This document shows, in pieces, positions 46,558 through 54,495 of a stretch of 64,000 nucleotides of DNA (positions are counted from its first letter, which is position 1; the number at the start of each line of letters is the position of its first letter). The stretch lies in assembly GCF_003991135.1 (NCBI RefSeq), contig NZ_CP016379.1:2728001-2792000 (forward strand). The letters are read 5' to 3'. The notes under the pieces were generated by a model. The model made no database searches, was not told the origin of the DNA, and was given only the letters and a program-made list of their open reading frames with translations. A program made the position numbers and the translations under genes. This DNA is from Anoxybacter fermentans (GTDB lineage: Bacteria; Bacillota; Halanaerobiia; DY22613).

Positions 46558-47157
46558 TTAAAATTCTATTCTCCAGGGCCAGGGTTGATTCAACCAGGCC
46601 CACGGATAATCTGCCTGTGTAAAATGGGTAAGTGGTCCATATAATTCTTTAAGTTTCCTGACCAGCGGATATCTCATCCGGACATATCTATTATGCTGTA
46701 TCAAAGCTCTTTGATCCATTGGATGAGTATCCAGATAAAGACTAAGCTCAAGTATAGTAAAATCAAGAGCCATCAGTTCTTTTAAGATATTTTTGGCTTC
46801 ATCAGATAATTCGGGATATTCTTTATCCATTATATCCATGTAATTCTCATAATCTTCACATTCTTTCTCATGTTTATCTTTATAATACTCCTCAATACCT
46901 GCACACTCCTCATAATCACCCATTTCATGCTTTTCTTCATAATCATCATAATACATTTCAGGCATATGAGACATGTAAGGCATATGCATATACGGCATAT
47001 AAGGCATTTTTTCCATCTCATACATTAACATGCACGGCATAGGCATGTGTGGCATATAATAGGGATATAATCCCATTTCCATATCATATTCTTCATTGTA
47101 TATCTCTTTATCATGTTTGTAATCATCATAATGATCGTAGTTATGACCATTCCTCAT
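46558..47157 (-). CDS. cotJB: CotJB with a long Met/Tyr/Pro/His-rich N-terminal extension
   Basis: 199 residues, ATG behind AAAGGAGG. The C-terminal 90 residues are CotJB: LKELMALDFTILELSLYLDT, then HPMDQRALIQHNRYV and YGPLTHFTQADYPWAWLNQPWPW. Usual CotJB proteins are about 90 residues. Here about 110 residues precede, acidic and Tyr/Asp-rich, with a YMPYMHMPYMSHMPEM-type segment resembling the His/Tyr/Met-rich protein at the end of the same operon. The frame is continuous, so it is a true fusion. The extension might self-assemble or bind metal. Confidence 0.92.
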   Translation of the reverse strand: MRNGHNYDHYDDYKHDKEIYNEEYDMEMGLYPYYMPHMPMPCMLMYEMEKMPYMPYMHMPYMSHMPEMYYDDYEEKHEMGDYEECAGIEEYYKDKHEKECEDYENYMDIMDKEYPELSDEAKNILKELMALDFTILELSLYLDTHPMDQRALIQHNRYVRMRYPLVRKLKELYGPLTHFTQADYPWAWLNQPWPWRIEF

Positions 47158-47182
47158 ATAGAAATCCTCCTTTCAGTATCTC

Positions 47183-47398
47183 TCAATCTTTACAGTGTTC
47201 CTCCATCATAGGGCACGGAGGATAGGGACGGTACAATTCTGGAAAGATGGTTCCACGTTTAAGACCATCTTCCGGACTATATTGCTGAGTGTACATTTGA
47301 ATCGGTACATAAGCTCTGGCCAGTTCATATTCAGGACCCATCTTAGGGTAATCCATAGTCCCCATAATAGACAGTTTCTTTTGATGACGTTTACTCAT
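47183..47398 (-). CDS. cotJA: Spore coat protein CotJA
   Basis: About 71 residues from the ATG at 47398, 11 bases after AAGGAGGT; an ATG at 47428 precedes that site. Family signature: ARAYVPIQMYTQQYSPEDGL followed by KRGTIFPELYRPYPP. First gene of the coat operon, 25 bp before cotJB. CotJA is needed to place CotJC in the coat. Confidence 0.92.
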   Translation of the reverse strand: MSKRHQKKLSIMGTMDYPKMGPEYELARAYVPIQMYTQQYSPEDGLKRGTIFPELYRPYPPCPMMEEHCKD

Positions 47399-47482
47399 AC
47401 TATTGAAATACCTCCTTGTGGATATCATGGTAATAACATCATATTCTTTTATTCATAAAGAGGTTCATAAATAATAAAAAAA

Positions 47483-47513
47483 AGGGAAGGATTTAATTTA
47501 AAAATCCTTCCCT
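47483..47513 (-). terminator. Terminator downstream of the CstA gene and its trailing repeats
   Basis: AGGGAAGGATTT and AAATCCTTCCCT pair; on the minus strand TTTTTTTTATT follows. The transporter stop at 47980 is about 470 bp away, with a MITE-like element and a second-family repeat inserted between. Confidence 0.9.
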
Positions 47514-47746
47514 CAGGCTGTTGAAAAAGGGGAGGTGCACATAACTTGTTCCCACAGAGGAACACAAAAACTAAATATAATTTCTTCCGCTACCGGACGC
47601 TCCGCCATCCTGGCTGCGCGTCCTTAAAAGTCAAAGCTTCCACCCTACTGGATTTAAGCCTTGACTTATACGCTTCAGAAATTATATTTAGTTTTTCTGG
47701 CAGCGCACGGGCAAGTCTTTAAAAAAGAAAGGTTTGCCAACAAGCT
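47514..47746. repeat. Second repeat family, copy C (most complete)
   Basis: Starts CAGGCTGTTGAAAAAGG and ends CCAACAAGCTC, an imperfect terminal inverted repeat. Inside, AAAAACTAAATATAATTTCT is matched by AGAAATTATATTTAGTTTTT about 110 bp later, giving a hairpin capped by the GCTGCGCGTCC region. No ORF. MITE-like. Confidence 0.85.
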
Positions 47747-47767
47747 CCCCTAAAAAATATGGTTTTA

Positions 47768-47955
47768 CTGCAAAAAGCTAATTTTTCGAATCATCTAAAG
47801 CTCGATTTCCGCCGAAATAAGGCTTCCTAATCAAAGGGCCCTCCTGGCCTTTGATTAGTTCATCACATCCTTTAATGAGGCCTTATTTCGTCGGAAATCT
47901 CGCTAAGATGATTTAGCGAAAAATTTCTATGTCGCTCAAAATTAGCTTTTTGCAG
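47768..47955 (+). repeat. MITE-like element, copy 11 (short deletion in left arm)
   Basis: 188 bp, forward orientation; about 20 bp after CTAATTTTTCG are missing from the left arm, while both inner hairpins and the right arm are complete. It begins 22 bp after the second-family copy C. Confidence 0.9.
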
Positions 47956-47979
47956 TTTAATCATTTATTCAAAGAAGAA

Positions 47980-49374
47980 TCATTGTAAAGATTTTTGTTT
48001 ATAAAGAAAGCTTCCCAAAGCTATAAGAGCAGTCAATACTCCTATAGTTGTACCAAGACCTATACTTTGTTGGAATCCTTCAGGAGCAACGATAATATAA
48101 CTTACAGATACAGCAGTCATAAAGGTAGCGGGTATTGTAGCAATCCAGTGGAAACGTCCATTTTTCAACAGATATGCTGCACCGGCCCAGAGAGCCATCA
48201 TAGCCAGAGTTTGATTAGACCAAGCGAAATATCTCCAGATGATGGAAAAATCCATTTGAGATAGTGTGACTCCGATAGCAAACAATGGGAAAGCCAGCTT
48301 CAAACGGCTTGAAACAGAACGTTGACTCATTTTTAACATATCAGCTAACTGAAGCCGAGCACTTCTAAAAGCAGTATCACCTGAACTGATTGGCAGTGCA
48401 ATTACACCCAGCATTGCCAATATACCACCTACAAGTCCCAGCATACTTCCGGTAATTTCATTAACTACACCAGCAGGACCTCCATTTGCTAAAGCTTCCT
48501 GTAAACCACCAGTACCACCAAAGAAGGTCATAGCTGCTGCAGCCCAGATCAAAGCTACAATACCTTCAGCAATCATTGCGCCATAGAAAATTCTTCTACC
48601 ATATTTCTCATTGGTTGCACATCTGGCCATCATTGGGGACTGGGTAGCATGGAAACCGCTAATTGCACCGCAAGCAATAGTTACAAAAAGCATCGGCCAG
48701 ATTGATAATCCTTTAGGATGCAGATTAGCAAAAACAAGTTCTGGAATATCAAAATCACCAAAGATTAATCCTCCACCTACACCTATAGCCATAATTATCA
48801 GAGAAGCTCCGAAAAGTGGATACAACCGACCAATAATTTTATCCACAGGAAGAATAGTAGCCAGAAAATAGTAGAAAATAATGATTACTAACCAGACATT
48901 GGTAGAGAGTGAAGTTAAATTAGCCAGCAACTTAGCAGGGCCAGTCATAAATACAGTACCAACTAAAATCAGCAAAATCAGTGAAAATATACGCATTACT
49001 TGACGTGCATTATTGCCCAGATAATCTCCAATAATCTCCGAAATAGTTGCACCTTTATGACGCATGGAAATCATACCAGACAGATAGTCATGAACGGCAC
49101 CTGCAAAAATAGCTCCAAAGACAATCCATAGAAAAGCTACAGGTCCCCACAAAGCACCGGCAATGGCACCAAAAATGGGACCAAGACCAGCAATATTCAG
49201 GAATTGGATCAAGAAAATCTTATACCACGGCATTGGTACAAAGTCCACACCGTCTTCCAATTCCTTTGCAGGGGTAATTCTCTTCTCGTCAGCTCCAAAA
49301 ACCCGTTCTACAACAGTACCATAAATAAAATAGCCCACAATGAGTAAGATAATAGCTCCAATGAAAGTGATCAT
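47980..49374 (-). CDS. cstA: CstA-family carbon starvation/pyruvate transporter
   Basis: 464 residues, ATG behind AAAGGAGG, with about 13 membrane helices. CstA domain motifs: PMPWYKIFLIQFLNIAGLGP, GAIFAGAVHDYLSGMISMRH, CGAISGFHATQSPMMARC and SGDTAFRSARL. It is shorter than E. coli CstA and BtsT (about 700 residues), as usual for the Firmicute type. The family takes up pyruvate or peptides. The LytS/LytR pair encoded just upstream is the expected regulator. It has its own promoter behind the lytR terminator. Confidence 0.93.
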   Translation of the reverse strand: MITFIGAIILLIVGYFIYGTVVERVFGADEKRITPAKELEDGVDFVPMPWYKIFLIQFLNIAGLGPIFGAIAGALWGPVAFLWIVFGAIFAGAVHDYLSGMISMRHKGATISEIIGDYLGNNARQVMRIFSLILLILVGTVFMTGPAKLLANLTSLSTNVWLVIIIFYYFLATILPVDKIIGRLYPLFGASLIIMAIGVGGGLIFGDFDIPELVFANLHPKGLSIWPMLFVTIACGAISGFHATQSPMMARCATNEKYGRRIFYGAMIAEGIVALIWAAAAMTFFGGTGGLQEALANGGPAGVVNEITGSMLGLVGGILAMLGVIALPISSGDTAFRSARLQLADMLKMSQRSVSSRLKLAFPLFAIGVTLSQMDFSIIWRYFAWSNQTLAMMALWAGAAYLLKNGRFHWIATIPATFMTAVSVSYIIVAPEGFQQSIGLGTTIGVLTALIALGSFLYKQKSLQ

Positions 49375-49431
49375 TAATGTTACCTCCTTTAAAGTTTTTG
49401 GATCAAACGAAATCTTTTATTGAACAAATTC

Positions 49432-49460
49432 ATTATAAAAGAAGGTATCACAGGTCACAA
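49432..49460 (-). promoter_or_regulatory. Promoter of the CstA gene
   Basis: On the minus strand TTGTGA (49455-49460), 17 bp, TATAAT (49432-49437). The -35 box lies just past the T-run of the lytR terminator. A LytR-type activator would be expected to bind here, but I could not identify a repeat. Confidence 0.6.
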
Positions 49461-49466
49461 TAAAAA

Positions 49467-49511
49467 AGGGCCAAAATGCAACTTATCCAATCCCAGTTGC
49501 AATATGGCCCT
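49467..49511 (-). terminator. Terminator of the lytSR operon
   Basis: AGGGCC...ATGCAACT pairs with AGTTGCAAT..GGCCCT, followed on the minus strand by TTTTTTATT. It lies 10 bp beyond the response regulator stop. Confidence 0.9.
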
Positions 49512-49521
49512 GTTAATTGTA

Positions 49522-50271
49522 CTAGAGTTTAAAAATTTCGCAAAGTTCTTTAATATAGGTCCGGCTTACAGGAACCTCACTTTTAGTCGGATCATCCATA
49601 ATCAAAAGATATTTTCCTTTAAACCAGGGAATTACTTCAGCCACCCGGTTTAAATTAACAAGAAAGCTTCTATGGCTGCGGAAAAAGCCATAATCTTTTA
49701 GGTTTCTCTCTAGTTCGGTAAGATTTGCATTTACAGTATAAGAACCCTTTTTGGTCTTTGCTACTACGCCTTCTTCGCCTGTAGAGAAATATAAAATTTC
49801 TTCAATAGGGAGCATTTTATACCTCCCTTTATAATTCACCGGAACTTTTTTCACACCCTGAAGAGGAGCTTCTGCTTGTCTTTTATTAAAGTTATTAACC
49901 AACCGCTCTATAGTAGTCTTAAGTCTTTCCTCTGAAATCGGCTTTAAAAGATAATCAAGAGCCTCTACCTCAAAAGCCTGAAGAGCAAACTCGTCATAAG
50001 CGGTAGTAAATACAATACTGGGCTGAATCAAATCACGCATTTTATAAAGCTTATTAGCAAGTTCTAGACCATCCATCACAGGCATCTCAATATCTATAAA
50101 AACCAGATCAGGCCTTTTTTCTAAAATCACTTCTAACCCTTGTTGACCATGTTCGGCAGTTCCTACTATCTCTATTTCAGGAAATTGTTCTAAAAGAAAC
50201 ATAAGTTCTTCCCTTGCAGGTTTCTCATCTTCAACAATGACAGTTCTAATTTTCATATCTTTACCTTTCAT
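49522..50271 (-). CDS. LytTR-type response regulator (LytR/BtsR/YpdB-like)
   Basis: 249 residues; an ATG five codons in (50256), behind AAAGG, is an equally good start. Receiver domain: VIVEDEKPAREEL, LVFIDIEMPVMDGLEL with the phospho-acceptor Asp, FTTAYDEFALQAFEVEALDYLLKP. The C-terminal LytTR DNA-binding domain: YKMLPIEEILYFSTGEEGVVA, FFRSHRSFLVNLNRVAEVIPWF. Pairs with the kinase 28 bp upstream. Together with CstA this matches the BtsSR/YpdAB pyruvate-sensing arrangement. Confidence 0.95.
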   Translation of the reverse strand: MKGKDMKIRTVIVEDEKPAREELMFLLEQFPEIEIVGTAEHGQQGLEVILEKRPDLVFIDIEMPVMDGLELANKLYKMRDLIQPSIVFTTAYDEFALQAFEVEALDYLLKPISEERLKTTIERLVNNFNKRQAEAPLQGVKKVPVNYKGRYKMLPIEEILYFSTGEEGVVAKTKKGSYTVNANLTELERNLKDYGFFRSHRSFLVNLNRVAEVIPWFKGKYLLIMDDPTKSEVPVSRTYIKELCEIFKL

Positions 50272-50299
50272 AACCTACTTTCCCTTCCTTGCAAACTCT

Positions 50300-51997
50300 T
50301 TAAGCTGTTCTTTCCAAATCCTTTTTCGGGATAACAAAAGAGAGCAAGGTCCCGACTCCGACCTGACTTTCCACTTTTATTCTTGATTTCTGGCCAAAAA
50401 TATTAATCAAACGTTGATTAACATTGGAAAGACCAATACCCATATTATTGCCATGCCCTGGATTGAGTATCTTATCAATCTGTTCAGCTTCAATTCCCAC
50501 TCCATTATCTTTAACTTTAATTTCTACTCCTGCATCTATTTCCCGGGCTTTAATCTCTATTTTTCCCGTTTCAGCCAATCTGGATACTCCATGCCGGATA
50601 GCATTTTCTACCAGAGGCTGAAGAGAAAGACGGGGAATTTTTATATCTAAAAGTTCTGATGGAACATCAATGATTAATTGAATTCTATCCCCAAAACGAG
50701 CTTTTTCAATGGACATATAATCCTGAACCAGTTTCAGTTCATCTTTCAATGTGCAGAGATAACCTTGACTTTGCAGAGTATAGCGAAAAACTTCTGAAAG
50801 CTTTAAAAGGAGTCTTCTAGCTATCATAGGTTGAGTACGGCAATATGATACAATTGTATTGATGGCATTAAAGAGAAAATGTGGATTAATCTGGTTCTGG
50901 AGTGCTTTCAATTCGGCCTGAATAGTCAGTTGAGCCTGTTCAGTAAGTCGGGCAATCTCCATTTGATTGGAGAGAAGGCTACTAATTCCACGAGCCAGTT
51001 CAATATCCGCTGCTGAAATAGTTTTCCCCTTAGTCCGATATAGTTTCAACACACCAGATATCTGATCCCGATTACGTAAAGGTACAACCACTGCTGAACT
51101 AAGAGGACATTTATCTTCATTACAACCAATCTCTTCTTTACTTAGAACAACCACCATCTCACCACCCTCTAAAGTACGTTTAGTAACCCGGGTCAAAACT
51201 TCACCATGTGGCAAATGGTGGTCTGAACCTTCACCTTTAAAAGCTAAAATTTGCTCATTATCTGTAATGGCTACAGCATCAACATCTGTTTCGTTATAGA
51301 TAATTTCCACCACTCTAGCAGCCGATTCAAAGTCCAATCCCTTTCTTAAATATGGCAAAGTCTGATTGGCAATATTTAAAGCTTTCCTGGCTTGAAGAGC
51401 TTTAACATGATCTATCTCTTCCCGCGCATTTTCCAAAATATTAACAAAAATACCTACTCCCAACACATTACTTAATGTCATAGGGATGGTAATTATCTTC
51501 ACCAGATCAATTGCTTGAGAGTAAGGACGACTGAGTAGTACAACAAGAGCCATTTCTATAAGCAGTGCCACACAGGTTACAGCCATAGCACCAAAAGTAG
51601 TAGGCTCTTTTTCTTTACGATACTTATGATATAATCCACCTATAAATCCGGAAGAAACAACTCCCACACCACAAGCAAAAGCAGTAAAACCTCCAAGTGT
51701 CCAACGATGAAAACCAGATACAATTCCAACTATAATTCCTACAATAGGACCACCGTAAATACCTCCAACTATGGCCCCAATTGAGCGAATATTAGCTAAA
51801 GCACCGAGAATATGAATACTTAAAAAAGTCCCAGCAATAGAGAGAGGAATACAAAATAGGATTAGATATATTTTTGAACTTCGGGTCTGGCGATTGATAA
51901 TATGATCAAAGGTATAATTCCTGCTCAATATATAGGCAAAAGTAACAATAACACTCATGTTTTTTATTAGAGAAAAAAGAATATTATCTTTTATCAT
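50300..51997 (-). CDS. LytS-type sensor histidine kinase
   Basis: 565 residues from the ATG at 51997 (AGGGGTGAT upstream); an in-frame start at 52084 adds 29 unlikely residues. Six or so membrane helices form the 5TM-5TMR_LYT sensor (IRSIGAIVGGIYGGPIVGIIVG, GFIGGLYHKY). A GAF domain follows (KCPLSSAVVVPLRNRDQISGVLKLYR). The His kinase domain has ALQNQINPHFLFNAINTIVSYCR with the phospho-His, then an ATPase domain (LVENAIRHG, DNGVGI, GIGLSNVNQRL). The likely signal is extracellular pyruvate, by analogy with BtsS. Confidence 0.94.
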   Translation of the reverse strand: MIKDNILFSLIKNMSVIVTFAYILSRNYTFDHIINRQTRSSKIYLILFCIPLSIAGTFLSIHILGALANIRSIGAIVGGIYGGPIVGIIVGIVSGFHRWTLGGFTAFACGVGVVSSGFIGGLYHKYRKEKEPTTFGAMAVTCVALLIEMALVVLLSRPYSQAIDLVKIITIPMTLSNVLGVGIFVNILENAREEIDHVKALQARKALNIANQTLPYLRKGLDFESAARVVEIIYNETDVDAVAITDNEQILAFKGEGSDHHLPHGEVLTRVTKRTLEGGEMVVVLSKEEIGCNEDKCPLSSAVVVPLRNRDQISGVLKLYRTKGKTISAADIELARGISSLLSNQMEIARLTEQAQLTIQAELKALQNQINPHFLFNAINTIVSYCRTQPMIARRLLLKLSEVFRYTLQSQGYLCTLKDELKLVQDYMSIEKARFGDRIQLIIDVPSELLDIKIPRLSLQPLVENAIRHGVSRLAETGKIEIKAREIDAGVEIKVKDNGVGIEAEQIDKILNPGHGNNMGIGLSNVNQRLINIFGQKSRIKVESQVGVGTLLSFVIPKKDLERTA

Positions 51998-52135
51998 AAT
52001 AATCACCCCTTTGTTATAGCTTATCATAAATACCTCATATTTGCAATCATAATCAATTTGAGAGAAAAAATCTTTATAGACCATAATAATTTACAGATTT
52101 AATGGCTACATTATGATAAAAAGGGGGGATTTACA

Positions 52136-52315
52136 GTGAATAAGATACTTCTCAGTATTCTAATCACAATTCTAATAGGTTTTGCTCTTTTATTTTATAA
52201 CATATACTTCGACTGGAGTATTGGGATCTCCAAAACTTTTAATTTTTCAATTCTAATCATTACTTTTGGATTTTTTATTCTCATCCTTTATGGAATACTA
52301 AAATATCAGAATTGA
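52136..52315 (+). CDS. 59-residue two-helix membrane protein
   Basis: GTG start nine bases after AAGGGGGG. The product begins MNKILLSILITILIGFALLF, has a short polar middle (DWSIGISKTF) and a second hydrophobic helix (SILIITFGFFILILYGILKY). The stop codon abuts the stop of the convergent GerC-like gene, without any spare base. It is divergent from the LytS gene. Very good ribosome site and clean two-helix hairpin argue for a real gene; no family is recognised. Confidence 0.7.
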   Translation: MNKILLSILITILIGFALLFYNIYFDWSIGISKTFNFSILIITFGFFILILYGILKYQN

Positions 52316-53404
52316 CTACGATGTAGTTTTAAACAAACGAATCCTGGATTCAACTTTAACCCGAAAAGTAATATTTTTAAATTCATCATACCAATCAATT
52401 TTAGCAAAATACTTTGGATATCTGGCTCTCATAATCTTTCCAATCCCAATGGGATCTACTTTAAATTCATGCTGTAATTTTTTGAGTAAAAGATAAGTCT
52501 GGTTTTCCAGATAATCATTTAATTTATTTTCTAATTCTGAGACTTTCTTCTTATCTTCTGAAATATTAATTGTAAAGGGTGCTTCTATAAGATCACAATT
52601 TATTTTAATCTTTATCGAAGTAGTTATTTTACCCTTCACCAACTTAGGTTTTATTTCTGTTTTTTCCAATCGAACAAAATACGAAACTTTATCATCAGGA
52701 AGAGTTATACAGCCTATCGAATTAACACTCTGAATCATTAATAATACCTGAGTTAAATTTTCATCTAATATACCGACCATTTTATCATTTCGAAAAAGTA
52801 CAACACCCACCAGACTAAAATCTTTATCCCCACCCCGGATATAAGGCAAATAGGGATCAATTCCTTTTGTTAAAATCCTAACATAAAATTCAAATAAAGT
52901 CTGATCCGGAATCTGAAATGATACTGAACTATTATTGGTGATAATATCGCGTAATACCTTACCAAATTGATTATCTTTGCTAATTTCACTTTTGTAAAGA
53001 TCATCTAACTTATTTTGAACCACCGCTAAAATTACAGTACCCGGGACAATAGGGTCACGCCAAAAATAATTTAGATATGGTTTTAAACCTCTTCTGGATA
53101 GATTTTCATCGAAAAAAAGTGCTGCAAGTTGAGCATGTACAATCTTCCCATTTACTCTTCTTTCAAAGTTATTAATTCCCTCCTGAACTGTACTTGCTAA
53201 TGTTACAATTGAAATCCTTTTTAACTTTTCAGGACTAATAGAACTATATTCTATAAAAAATCTAAATTTATTAAGGTCATCAGGTAAACTGGTAAAACCA
53301 TACGAAACGGGTAAAACCGAATTTTCAATTTCAACTAAATCCCAACACCCTGAAAGCAAAAGACATCCTAATATTATAATAATAAAAATTTTTCTCTTCA
53401 TCAT
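52316..53404 (-). CDS. Germinant receptor C subunit, Ger(x)C lipoprotein (operon 2)
   Basis: 362 residues from the ATG at 53404, nine bases after GGAGGG; a GTG at 53410 is too close to that site. Lipobox LLLSGC followed by WDLVEIENSVLPVSYGF. C-terminal Ger(x)C domain with LQHEFKVDPIGIGKIMRARYPKYF. Outer lipoprotein of the second germinant receptor. It starts just after the B-subunit gene ends. Confidence 0.95.
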   Translation of the reverse strand: MMKRKIFIIIILGCLLLSGCWDLVEIENSVLPVSYGFTSLPDDLNKFRFFIEYSSISPEKLKRISIVTLASTVQEGINNFERRVNGKIVHAQLAALFFDENLSRRGLKPYLNYFWRDPIVPGTVILAVVQNKLDDLYKSEISKDNQFGKVLRDIITNNSSVSFQIPDQTLFEFYVRILTKGIDPYLPYIRGGDKDFSLVGVVLFRNDKMVGILDENLTQVLLMIQSVNSIGCITLPDDKVSYFVRLEKTEIKPKLVKGKITTSIKIKINCDLIEAPFTINISEDKKKVSELENKLNDYLENQTYLLLKKLQHEFKVDPIGIGKIMRARYPKYFAKIDWYDEFKNITFRVKVESRIRLFKTTS

Positions 53405-53409
53405 TATCA

Positions 53410-54495
53410 CTAACCCTCCTGAAATCCTCTTATTCTAGCAATTATCAATAATATTAGTGGAATAAAAAATCCAAAAATGACCGAAAAAATTCCAGCATAT
53501 TGGGATAATTCAAAAATTTCTATTAAGTTTTTCGGTATTTGGGTAATAACATATATAACCGGTATAAGAAACAGGTTTAATTTTCTCTTATCTTTAACCG
53601 GTATTTTCTGTTGCAAGCCAAAAACTAATAGATAATATAGACCAGAAACTGTAGTAAAAGCAAAAATGACCCATAATAAAACAAATGTAAATTCCAATCT
53701 ACCTAAAAAGGGGACCCTAATTACTTTTGAAAGATTAATAGTAGGCCAAATAACTTCAGCAATAACATCTTCTCCATAGTATCCCAAATTTATAATTACA
53801 ATATAGACATAAAGTAAAACAACCATTGCTACACTAAGATAGGCGAATTTCTGTATATTTTTTTTTTCTTTAACCAGTGGATACATAACTAAAAAGCTTT
53901 CCAGACCTGCCAGACTGAAAAGAGAAACCTGGGTACCCTTCAATAGTTTTGAAAATTCTATTTCAAAAAATAAATTATACCTATCAATTCTAAAAATAAT
54001 AGGTAACAAAACTCCAAAACCCAGACTTAATAGAAAAAAAAGATGTTCAAAAACTCTACCAATGTTTTTTAACTGTTTTTCTGCTAGATAACCTACAACT
54101 ACTAACATGCTAAAAAGTAAAACCGGAATTGGAGTCTTTGGGAGCAAAAAAGAATTTAATATAGCTGCAAACTGACTCAATATTAAACTAATGATAAATA
54201 AAAGATAAACAAAATATAGAAAGACAATTATTTTTCCCAAAATCTTACCAACAATAATTTCTACATAATTAAAAACCAGCTGATCTGGAAATATTCTGGC
54301 CAACTTACCCATAATATAAATAGCACCTATCCAGAATATTCCAGCCAAAAGAACAGTAATCCATCCTCCTCTCCCACCTTCAGTTACTATACTACGAGCA
54401 ATACTTAAAAACCCCACTCCTACAGCGATATGAATCAAAATAAATGTCATCTGACGGCCTGTAATAAGATTTTCTCTTATATCAATTTCCTTCAT
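53410..54495 (-). CDS. Germinant receptor B subunit, GerAB/APC family (operon 2)
   Basis: 361 residues from the ATG at 54495, behind GGAGGTG; a longer frame to 54531 would run 50 bp into the A-subunit gene. About ten membrane helices, with LITGRQMTFILIHIAVGVGFL at the start. Spore germination branch of the APC superfamily. It overlaps the A-subunit gene by 14 bp. Confidence 0.94.
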   Translation of the reverse strand: MKEIDIRENLITGRQMTFILIHIAVGVGFLSIARSIVTEGGRGGWITVLLAGIFWIGAIYIMGKLARIFPDQLVFNYVEIIVGKILGKIIVFLYFVYLLFIISLILSQFAAILNSFLLPKTPIPVLLFSMLVVVGYLAEKQLKNIGRVFEHLFFLLSLGFGVLLPIIFRIDRYNLFFEIEFSKLLKGTQVSLFSLAGLESFLVMYPLVKEKKNIQKFAYLSVAMVVLLYVYIVIINLGYYGEDVIAEVIWPTINLSKVIRVPFLGRLEFTFVLLWVIFAFTTVSGLYYLLVFGLQQKIPVKDKRKLNLFLIPVIYVITQIPKNLIEIFELSQYAGIFSVIFGFFIPLILLIIARIRGFQEG

